Shown here: piece after piece, positions 56,349 to 63,183 of the stretch
Layout: every line of letters begins with the position of its first letter
Numbering within the stretch: the stretch's first letter is position 1
DNA from: an uncultured Thiothrix sp.
GTDB taxonomy: Bacteria > Pseudomonadota > Gammaproteobacteria > Thiotrichales > Thiotrichaceae
Assembly: GCF_937873765.1 (NCBI RefSeq)
Contig: NZ_CALMZC010000023.1
Span: forward strand, 1-64,000
Direction of reading: 5' to 3'
Length of the DNA stretch: 64,000 nt
Translations under genes and position numbers: made by a program
Notes under the pieces: model-generated
Told to the model about the DNA's origin: nothing
The model's input: the letters and a program-made list of their open reading frames with translations, nothing else
Database searches by the model: none

Positions 56349-57365
56349 CTATTGATCATCAAAGCCTTTAAAGTGATAGCTCGGCGTGTTGGGGCGCTCA
56401 CTGTAGTTTGGGCGGTCATGGCTAGCATAAGGTGCCTTTTTTTTGAGCTGCGCGGTAGCAGATTTAGCCAAAATATAAGGAGCTGACAGATAGAAGGGAG
56501 TTGGTTGGGGAGTAATCAAGCCTTTCTGCAAATAACGTTGTTTGCACCACTGATAGTATTTGCTAAACCACAGACCTGCAGTAGCGACGGCAATCTGTAG
56601 TTTGGTAGCACCACTGTGTGCAAAGGTATAGGGAAACTGTTGACAATAGGAATACTCAAAAGTGCTAGGGTAGTCTTGTTCAACCAAGTAAGAATCGGCC
56701 GGTTTGTTACCTATGCTGAAAATTGGCTTGATGATTCGTTTAACAAGCTGCTTAACTATACCTAACTGCTCAAAATCTGTTGCAGCACTCAATAAGGGGT
56801 CGTCGAGATTACTAATGACTACAGCGCCCATTACACTAGGAAATGCCTTGTTGTTGAAGCTAGCCATAAGGACAATTTGCTGGTCTAGATCAGCATGACT
56901 TAACTGTTTCAGGCGGGAAATACCCTGAGATAGGTCTATGAATAAGGTAACATTATTTTGAGTACGCCAGTTTTTACCTTCAGGAGAAAAAGCCCAAGAT
57001 AGACCTCCTTCAGCACCCATAATTGGGGCTAAGCAAAGTATTAGGGAGACTTGGTCTTTTGCGTGTTGCTGAATAGCTTGAATGGAAGGCTCAAAATATT
57101 TATCAGTCGGGTAACTGCATATATGAACGCCTGCTTCTTGGAAAGCTTTGTGTACAACATTGCAAATATAATCGGGTAGAAGGGCGATAGTATTTTCTTT
57201 TTTACATGCTAAGGCCATGCGGTATAAAGCAACACGTCCTGAGAAGTAGAACCGAGTGGGCAGTAAAAAATTATGGATATTTAATGCTTTCTGAAAAAGC
57301 AATACTATTACCTTGTAGGGAAGCAAAGCCAATAAACTACCTAACACATATTGGCAGATGGGCAT
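56349..57365 (-). CDS. Divergent DegT-fold PLP-dependent protein, copy 1
   Basis: A 338-residue protein that aligns by pattern with DegT/EryC1-type aminotransferases: an N-terminal substrate-side GRVALYRMALA, LLPDYICNVVHKAF in place of the usual PGYTF region, FIDLSQGIS where the family has the PLP-contacting Asp, and SFNNKAFPSVMGAVVIS with a Lys at the Schiff-base position. Overall similarity is low, so it may have a changed reaction. The hydrophobic N-terminus (LGSLLALLPYKVIVLLFQ) may associate with the membrane. The start follows a methyltransferase remnant, as its full-length counterpart follows the intact methyltransferase. Confidence 0.7.
   Translation of the reverse strand: MPICQYVLGSLLALLPYKVIVLLFQKALNIHNFLLPTRFYFSGRVALYRMALACKKENTIALLPDYICNVVHKAFQEAGVHICSYPTDKYFEPSIQAIQQHAKDQVSLILCLAPIMGAEGGLSWAFSPEGKNWRTQNNVTLFIDLSQGISRLKQLSHADLDQQIVLMASFNNKAFPSVMGAVVISNLDDPLLSAATDFEQLGIVKQLVKRIIKPIFSIGNKPADSYLVEQDYPSTFEYSYCQQFPYTFAHSGATKLQIAVATAGLWFSKYYQWCKQRYLQKGLITPQPTPFYLSAPYILAKSATAQLKKKAPYASHDRPNYSERPNTPSYHFKGFDDQ
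56355..56380. repeat. 26-bp direct repeat, right copy (block copy 1)
   Basis: The 3' end of the PLP gene itself (YHFKGFDDQ-stop on the minus strand); identical to 55559-55584. Confidence 0.92.
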
Positions 57366-57414
57366 TTAAATTTTCCTAAAAACCAATACTTTCTCGCGGA
57401 ATAGTCAGCCCAGA
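57366..57414 (-). pseudogene. Methyltransferase 3'-end remnant at the duplication junction
   Basis: Matches the last codons of the methyltransferase gene (61080-61120) except for 8 extra bases, CTCGCGGA at 57393-57400. In the intact gene these bases are absent and the frame reads WADYKVLVFRKI-stop. The fragment supplies the altered C-terminus of secreted protein A copy 2. Confidence 0.9.
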
Positions 57415-57915
57415 TGGGTTAACAATAGAGTGTAACATCTGGCCAGTATACAAGTAGCAACCAATCGTGTAGGTTTTAGTTGCGTCAACTGGAAAGTCAG
57501 TAGCACCTGATGGTGTGATTTCTGCTGCTGTTGGACCTGCGCTCGAGCCAGCTTTCCATGCTACTTTTCTATTAGCAGTACCAGTAGAAGTCAATGACTG
57601 TGCAGCAACATAGCAATTATAAATATCTTTAACAGCATCCACAGGGATGTCTAAATTGAAAGTAGTCTTTAAGTTATGGCCTACACCACCACCTACACCT
57701 TCACCTGGGCAATGAACCCAAGCACTTGTTACGCTTTTCAGTGTACTCCAATCCGGTGTAAAACTAGTATCTTGTGAAGGATAGTAAGCCTTACAAGCGG
57801 TTCCTGCAGTAACAGTCTTTGTAGTAGTATCATATGCCATAGCACCACTGCTCGCTAATAAAGAACCACCCATCAGAACAGCAGCTGTTAGAGCTGTTAA
57901 ATTTAATTTTTTCAT
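57376..57915 (-). CDS. Secreted four-cysteine protein A, copy 2 (altered C-terminus)
   Basis: Identical to copy 1 up to SIVNP, then continues for 12 residues (SGLTIPRESIGF) read from the methyltransferase remnant, giving 179 residues. All four Cys and the signal peptide are retained, so it is probably still functional. It lacks the terminator that follows copy 1, so its transcript should run into the next PLP gene 10 bp downstream. Confidence 0.83.
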   Translation of the reverse strand: MKKLNLTALTAAVLMGGSLLASSGAMAYDTTTKTVTAGTACKAYYPSQDTSFTPDWSTLKSVTSAWVHCPGEGVGGGVGHNLKTTFNLDIPVDAVKDIYNCYVAAQSLTSTGTANRKVAWKAGSSAGPTAAEITPSGATDFPVDATKTYTIGCYLYTGQMLHSIVNPSGLTIPRESIGF

Positions 57916-58034
57916 TTCAGAATATCTCCAAAAACATCTCAAATCAGTGACACCCCCAGAAACTAGAGACGTCGTTCCTAACCCAAACGAAGGCTACACT
58001 ACTTAAAACCAATAGTCTAGCTTCGTCTGACTAT

Positions 58035-58064
58035 ACTATAAAGTAAACTAACATGTTGTGTTAA
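58035..58064 (-). promoter_or_regulatory. Promoter of secreted protein A, copy 2
   Basis: Same TTAACA, 18-base spacer and TATAGT arrangement as in copy 1, 3,714 bp away. Confidence 0.55.
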
Positions 58065-58226
58065 CTATTTACGTAACGATAGTCTACAGCGTACTAAACT
58101 GTTGTAGCATTACCACAGTGGGCAGTTTAATACAAAACTTAAGCGACCTACAACTGTCTATTGAGTTTTGAACAAAAAATTTTATTTAGTTTTATAAATC
58201 AGTGAAAGTACTTACAAAATTAGCGT

Positions 58227-59267
58227 TTAAGCTAAAAAAGCGAGCTTTGACCAAAACCGGCGCACCAGTGTGAAAACAGAGGTTCTAAGAGGTGGCCAAA
58301 TGAGGGTTTTGCGTCTGGCCAGAAAGCGTCTTTGCGTATAGAGCCTTAAAATCTGCCAACGTCCGGTGAGTATTGCTTTTGTGAAATAAAGCCCGTCAAT
58401 CCAAACAATATTCTCAAGAATTTGATGTTGCTGATCAGCGATGGAATCCAAGGCAAAATACCGTTTGACTAAACCATTGCCGCTTGCCAGAAAAATCGCA
58501 TGTTGCATCCAAAAGCGTGGATTCAACTCAAGTATGACGACCTCTCCCTTTGCAACCATAAACTCCAGCTCATAAGGCCCCACAAATGCTAGAGCGTCTA
58601 GAACTTGTGTAGTTTTGGTAAGCAAGTCCCATTGATCAGGAATCGTTTCTACCATAGCCGCACAACTGAGCCCTTGATGATGGGATAACAAGCGTTTGAC
58701 GATAGCGGTAGTGTTGCGGGAATGATTTTGACTATCATGGAAACCACAGACCGATATATTCTGATGATCTTGGTCTCCCAACCATTCTTGGAAAAAAAAA
58801 GCTTGGTAGGATAAGCCCATTTTAGTAACTTGTTGCAAGTGTTGCTGAACATCGTGCTCCGAACGGCAAATCCAGCCTCTAGGCAGTTTAATGCTTCCTT
58901 GCCAAGAATGTTTAGCTTTTAGCAAGCAGGGAAAAGCGGGGGGGGGCTTATCATCAATCGCCCATTGTCGTAAGCCTGCAGGTAAGTCTTTGTTAGAGGC
59001 TAGCCAAGCAGCGAAAGCCCATTTGTCATCCAATAAAGAAGGTGGAAATTGTGGCGGCAAGAAACGCCCTATCAATTGCCCCTGTAAAGCCTGACCTAAG
59101 GTATGCTCTTCTGTAAATAATAACCATGCCTGCTCATTATCAGGAGTTTGGTAGGGAATCGGATAACTTGGATTTTCCTCAGTGGTAAACACCTCAATAT
59201 TCAGAGCTTTAGCTGCCTTGTAGAGAGTATAAGCATTGATGGAGGCGGTAAACGTATAAGCTTTCAT
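58227..59267 (-). CDS. ATP-grasp ligase, copy 2
   Basis: Protein identical to the copy at 54513, including the ELNPRFW motif and both homopolymer tracts (G9 at 58938-58946 and A9 at 58792-58800). Because no base differs, the two copies must be functionally equivalent, or one arises from an assembly error. It is preceded by protein B copy 2 and followed by protein A copy 2. Confidence 0.85.
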   Translation of the reverse strand: MKAYTFTASINAYTLYKAAKALNIEVFTTEENPSYPIPYQTPDNEQAWLLFTEEHTLGQALQGQLIGRFLPPQFPPSLLDDKWAFAAWLASNKDLPAGLRQWAIDDKPPPAFPCLLKAKHSWQGSIKLPRGWICRSEHDVQQHLQQVTKMGLSYQAFFFQEWLGDQDHQNISVCGFHDSQNHSRNTTAIVKRLLSHHQGLSCAAMVETIPDQWDLLTKTTQVLDALAFVGPYELEFMVAKGEVVILELNPRFWMQHAIFLASGNGLVKRYFALDSIADQQHQILENIVWIDGLYFTKAILTGRWQILRLYTQRRFLARRKTLIWPPLRTSVFTLVRRFWSKLAFLA

Positions 59268-59272
59268 TACTA

Positions 59273-59298
59273 ATCATCAAAGCCTTTAAAGTGATAGC
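59273..59298. repeat. 26-bp direct repeat, left copy (block copy 2)
   Basis: Same PLP-gene-end fragment as at 55559, located just before the ATP-grasp ATG of copy 2. Confidence 0.92.
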
Positions 59299-59342
59299 AG
59301 CTCAGCGCACTAGCGAGGTAATAAAACCTTTCTTCATTTAGG

Positions 59343-59834
59343 TCATTGTCTACCAATAGAGTATAAGCTATGAGCTGTGTACAAGTAGCAACCGGTGGTA
59401 AGCGTTTTATTCTCATCAACTAGAATAGAACCATTAGGCCCCCCCCCATCCGTATCACCAATTTCAACCACAACAGGCCCCACGCCTGAACCTATTATCC
59501 AGATTACTTCTTTAGTAGAGCTGTCAGCAGTTGCATTCTGTGTAGCAATATAGCAATTAAAGATATGTTTTTCCGCACTAATGGGTATGTCTAGATTGAA
59601 AATAACCACGTTGCCAGCAGCTACACTGCCACCTATATCTGGACAATGAAACCAAGTATTAGCCGTGCTTTTAACACTATTCCAGTCAGGCTGTAGGTTA
59701 AGCTTTTGATTAGGATAATAAGCTTTACAAGCTGCTCCCGCAGCTATCCTGTCGAGCGATGCCATCCCGCTTCCAATAAACGTCAAGGGACTAATCATCA
59801 AAACAGCAATTATTAGGTTTTTTAAATTTTTCAC
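59343..59834 (-). CDS. Secreted four-cysteine protein B, copy 2
   Basis: Identical to the protein at 55629, with the same GTG start, ribosome-binding site, signal peptide and G8 coding run. It is bracketed by its own pair of 26-bp repeats (59273 and 60069), so the insertion of protein B predates the 3.7-kb duplication. Confidence 0.83.
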   Translation of the reverse strand: MKNLKNLIIAVLMISPLTFIGSGMASLDRIAAGAACKAYYPNQKLNLQPDWNSVKSTANTWFHCPDIGGSVAAGNVVIFNLDIPISAEKHIFNCYIATQNATADSSTKEVIWIIGSGVGPVVVEIGDTDGGGPNGSILVDENKTLTTGCYLYTAHSLYSIGRQ

Positions 59835-59991
59835 TTTAGATTCCTTCCTAAAAGCATTATTAAATTAATCCTGAATTAGCTTTCTAGGAATGCTATTTAT
59901 AAAAAAAACTATTAATTAAATTTAATATTTAAATCCATGATTGCATTAGCATAAAAACCAGACAAGTATCTCAAGCATTAACACACAAATG

Positions 59992-60000
59992 ATTATAGCA
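59992..60000 (-). promoter_or_regulatory. Extended -10 promoter of secreted protein B, copy 2
   Basis: TGC plus TATAAT on the minus strand, identical to the element at 56278. Confidence 0.55.
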
Positions 60001-60062
60001 TATTAAATCACTGTGCTCACCGTCAAATATTGTTTGAGCAAAGTCTGTAGTTTACGGTTTCA

Positions 60063-61079
60063 CTATTGATCATCAAAGCCTTTAAAGTGATAGCTCGGCG
60101 TGTTGGGGCGCTCACTGTAGTTTGGGCGGTCATGGCTAGCATAAGGTGCCTTTTTTTTGAGCTGCGCGGTAGCAGATTTAGCCAAAATATAAGGAGCTGA
60201 CAGATAGAAGGGAGTTGGTTGGGGAGTAATCAAGCCTTTCTGCAAATAACGTTGTTTGCACCACTGATAGTATTTGCTAAACCACAGACCTGCAGTAGCG
60301 ACGGCAATCTGTAGTTTGGTAGCACCACTGTGTGCAAAGGTATAGGGAAACTGTTGACAATAGGAATACTCAAAAGTGCTAGGGTAGTCTTGTTCAACCA
60401 AGTAAGAATCGGCCGGTTTGTTACCTATGCTGAAAATTGGCTTGATGATTCGTTTAACAAGCTGCTTAACTATACCTAACTGCTCAAAATCTGTTGCAGC
60501 ACTCAATAAGGGGTCGTCGAGATTACTAATGACTACAGCGCCCATTACACTAGGAAATGCCTTGTTGTTGAAGCTAGCCATAAGGACAATTTGCTGGTCT
60601 AGATCAGCATGACTTAACTGTTTCAGGCGGGAAATACCCTGAGATAGGTCTATGAATAAGGTAACATTATTTTGAGTACGCCAGTTTTTACCTTCAGGAG
60701 AAAAAGCCCAAGATAGACCTCCTTCAGCACCCATAATTGGGGCTAAGCAAAGTATTAGGGAGACTTGGTCTTTTGCGTGTTGCTGAATAGCTTGAATGGA
60801 AGGCTCAAAATATTTATCAGTCGGGTAACTGCATATATGAACGCCTGCTTCTTGGAAAGCTTTGTGTACAACATTGCAAATATAATCGGGTAGAAGGGCG
60901 ATAGTATTTTCTTTTTTACATGCTAAGGCCATGCGGTATAAAGCAACACGTCCTGAGAAGTAGAACCGAGTGGGCAGTAAAAAATTATGGATATTTAATG
61001 CTTTCTGAAAAAGCAATACTATTACCTTGTAGGGAAGCAAAGCCAATAAACTACCTAACACATATTGGCAGATGGGCAT
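60063..61079 (-). CDS. Divergent DegT-fold PLP-dependent protein, copy 2
   Basis: Identical to the protein at 56349. Here the native context is visible: its ATG directly follows the stop of the intact methyltransferase (TAAATG), so the methyltransferase and PLP protein are translationally coupled and probably act on the same substrate. This is probably the original location of the gene. Confidence 0.72.
   Translation of the reverse strand: MPICQYVLGSLLALLPYKVIVLLFQKALNIHNFLLPTRFYFSGRVALYRMALACKKENTIALLPDYICNVVHKAFQEAGVHICSYPTDKYFEPSIQAIQQHAKDQVSLILCLAPIMGAEGGLSWAFSPEGKNWRTQNNVTLFIDLSQGISRLKQLSHADLDQQIVLMASFNNKAFPSVMGAVVISNLDDPLLSAATDFEQLGIVKQLVKRIIKPIFSIGNKPADSYLVEQDYPSTFEYSYCQQFPYTFAHSGATKLQIAVATAGLWFSKYYQWCKQRYLQKGLITPQPTPFYLSAPYILAKSATAQLKKKAPYASHDRPNYSERPNTPSYHFKGFDDQ
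60069..60094. repeat. 26-bp direct repeat, right copy (block copy 2)
   Basis: End of the PLP gene of copy 2; identical to 59273-59298. Confidence 0.92.
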
Positions 61080-61874
61080 TTAAATTTTCCTAAAAACCAA
61101 TACTTTATAGTCAGCCCAGAAATGCTTCCCCAAGAGGGCAAGTAATTTTTCACCTAATAAGTAGCGCTTCTTAAGATGTTCTCCTGTGTAATCTGAATTA
61201 GCGAGCCACTCTCTAAAAGGCCAGAACAGTATGCCTGATTTTTTTTCTAAGACTAAGCCTTTGCCAGAAAAATAGTTTATCACATCCTGGCTACCATACT
61301 TTGCTCTAGCTAAGTAATTCCAGCGGTGAAATGGATCGATCATAATAAGTAACCCATTTGTAGCTAGCATTTCTGATGCGTAGTGGAGTGATTGCTCAAG
61401 CTTACTGATATCACGAATGGCTGAGTAACACCCTGATGACAAGATAAGAGAATAGGGTTGCTCACTATAATAATTCTCTGCTTCGCAAGCGATATAATTA
61501 ATTTGGACGCCCGCGTTTTTAGTTGTTGCCACAGCGATCATTTCTGGAAAATCAACCGCATCAACTTTAAGAGTTGGGTTCATGCGGGTGATCATGCTGG
61601 CAACAACCCCTATTCCACAGCCAATGTCTAACACACTAGCTTGGGGTACAAGCTGCTTAAAATATGGCTCTAGAATTGTTTGTTGATCTTGGCGATAAAG
61701 GCTGTTGTATTCCTGATTAGTCCATAGTACTGCAGCCTGATCAGGATCAGCTGCACGCTTCTTCCAATATTGTGATGAATCATAATTATGATAGATAAAT
61801 AACTTACGAAAACGAGCTACAAGTCGTTTTACAGATTCTGGTGTGTATTTTTTAGCGACTGTAACATAAGACAT
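61080..61874 (-). CDS. SAM-dependent methyltransferase
   Basis: A 264-residue class I methyltransferase. The start at MSYVTVAKK overlaps the flippase stop (TAATG). The SAM motif is VLDIGCGIGVVASMI, followed by the acidic VDAVDFPEMI and LILSSGCYSAIRDIS. The N-terminus contains YWKKRAADPD. No membrane segment. The next gene is the PLP protein with zero spacing. The substrate is unknown; a sugar or the product of the ATP-grasp/PLP pair is plausible. Confidence 0.87.
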   Translation of the reverse strand: MSYVTVAKKYTPESVKRLVARFRKLFIYHNYDSSQYWKKRAADPDQAAVLWTNQEYNSLYRQDQQTILEPYFKQLVPQASVLDIGCGIGVVASMITRMNPTLKVDAVDFPEMIAVATTKNAGVQINYIACEAENYYSEQPYSLILSSGCYSAIRDISKLEQSLHYASEMLATNGLLIMIDPFHRWNYLARAKYGSQDVINYFSGKGLVLEKKSGILFWPFREWLANSDYTGEHLKKRYLLGEKLLALLGKHFWADYKVLVFRKI

Positions 61875-63139
61875 TAATAGTGTTTTCCTGATAACCAATA
61901 TTCTACAATTCCATCGACCAAATAAAGTGTGATATTAATTAACGCAAATAGATATAAAATAAGCTCGATGGATGGTTTTTGATAGAAAGCGTAAAAAAAT
62001 AAGATAGTTAAAGCAACAAGTCGGACACAATGCCAGATAAAAATATATCTGTTAGCTCCAACGACTAAAGCACCCTTATCAATAGGTGTGAAGATAAACT
62101 GAACATAGGCCGAAATAATCAAAATCTGAGCATACTCTCCAGCAATACGCCAAGACTCTCCGAATAGTAAAGCAAATAAAGTAGGCGCAGACGCATACAA
62201 TATTAATGATGGTAACAATGCCAAGCTGGACGTAGCAATGAGGGTTTTAAGAAAGATAGTACGGAATTCACCTTTTTGGTTATATTCTTCGGCGATTTTC
62301 TGACGATAGACATCACCGATGGCACTTGCAACTAGAGTAGTTGGTAGGCTGACTAATCGAAAAGCTAGAGAAAAAAAACCAGTTGCTGCTAGCGAGTAGA
62401 CACTGCTGATTATCAAGAGCGGTATTTGCTGTGCAGTTACCCCAATCAGTTGTGAGGGAGCAATGTATTTAGGATGAGATGAATAACGCCGTGCTAGCTG
62501 CAGTTGTGCTTGAAAGTCGGTTTGTTTGAAAAGCGTTTTATTATGTTCCCATAGTTTTCGACCTATCCAACTGGTAAAGATCAAATTGGAAAAAACGCTG
62601 CCTATTAATAACCCGCCGCTTACCTTACTTAAACCAAAACCTATCTGTGTGCTAGCAGTCAGTAGTGATTGTTGCACCCGGTTAATGGCTATTATTTTGT
62701 ACTTACTAAGCCGATTATACCAAAACTGGAGGGTGCTGAAGACACCGCTGGCTAACACCGATAGTGGCAGTAGATATAGCCAAAGCGCTAACTGCTCATG
62801 ACCAAGCGCTACTGTTATATCACGACCAAACAAAGTGATAGGAATAAACAACAGAGCACTGATGAGTGTACATACCTTTAAGGTTAGTATGACGAGGTTA
62901 GCAGCATCAAGATGGTTATCAGGTAAAGTAATGGCCAATTCAAAACGCATAGTGGCGATTACAGAGAGTACTGTGACACAAGCTACATAAATAGCTAATA
63001 AACCAAACTCATCAGGTCTATAAATCCGGGTTAAGACAGGGCTAACCGCAATTGGGATTGCTTGTGCTATCACTGTACCAGAAAATAGAATAGCTACACT
63101 CTTGGCAAAGTGGCTAGACTTTATTCGCTTAATGAGCAT
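61874..63139 (-). CDS. wzx: Wzx-type lipid-linked oligosaccharide flippase
   Basis: A 421-residue integral membrane protein with about 12 hydrophobic helices from end to end. The N-terminal motif SHFAKSVAILFSGTVIAQAIPIAVSPVLTRIYRPDEFG is split here by function: the first helix and the Pro-containing VSPVLTRIY..DEFG are typical of Wzx/RfbX proteins. It moves undecaprenyl-linked repeat units across the inner membrane before Wzy polymerisation. It overlaps the methyltransferase start by 1 base. Confidence 0.9.
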   Translation of the reverse strand: MLIKRIKSSHFAKSVAILFSGTVIAQAIPIAVSPVLTRIYRPDEFGLLAIYVACVTVLSVIATMRFELAITLPDNHLDAANLVILTLKVCTLISALLFIPITLFGRDITVALGHEQLALWLYLLPLSVLASGVFSTLQFWYNRLSKYKIIAINRVQQSLLTASTQIGFGLSKVSGGLLIGSVFSNLIFTSWIGRKLWEHNKTLFKQTDFQAQLQLARRYSSHPKYIAPSQLIGVTAQQIPLLIISSVYSLAATGFFSLAFRLVSLPTTLVASAIGDVYRQKIAEEYNQKGEFRTIFLKTLIATSSLALLPSLILYASAPTLFALLFGESWRIAGEYAQILIISAYVQFIFTPIDKGALVVGANRYIFIWHCVRLVALTILFFYAFYQKPSIELILYLFALINITLYLVDGIVEYWLSGKHY

Positions 63140-63183
63140 TTGGAGTTAGAGGATAGGACAATATTTGAACCTTAAACCGCTAG

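Larger units (their letters stand above)
53700..57413. repeat. Tandem duplication of 3,714 bp, copy 1
   Basis: Every base compared matches the segment 3,714 bp further on, including intergenic DNA and homopolymer runs. The match begins at 53700 (a single shared A) and ends at 57392, followed by 8 bp found only here (57393-57400), then 14 matching bases to the junction at 57414. Confidence 0.95.
57414..61120. repeat. Tandem duplication, copy 2 (8 bp shorter)
   Basis: Direct continuation of copy 1, same orientation. All complete genes other than protein A translate identically. The 8-bp segment of the junction is missing here (between 61106 and 61107), where the methyltransferase gene is intact. 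Confidence 0.95.

Noticed and set aside
55177-59094. Short plus-strand open frames of 67 codons present twice
   Set aside because: They are duplicated only because the 3.7-kb block is; they run antisense to the ATP-grasp gene without ribosome-binding sites.
53700-61120. A transposon or integron as the cause of the duplication
   Set aside because: No transposase, integrase, terminal inverted repeats or target-site duplications were found at the block ends.
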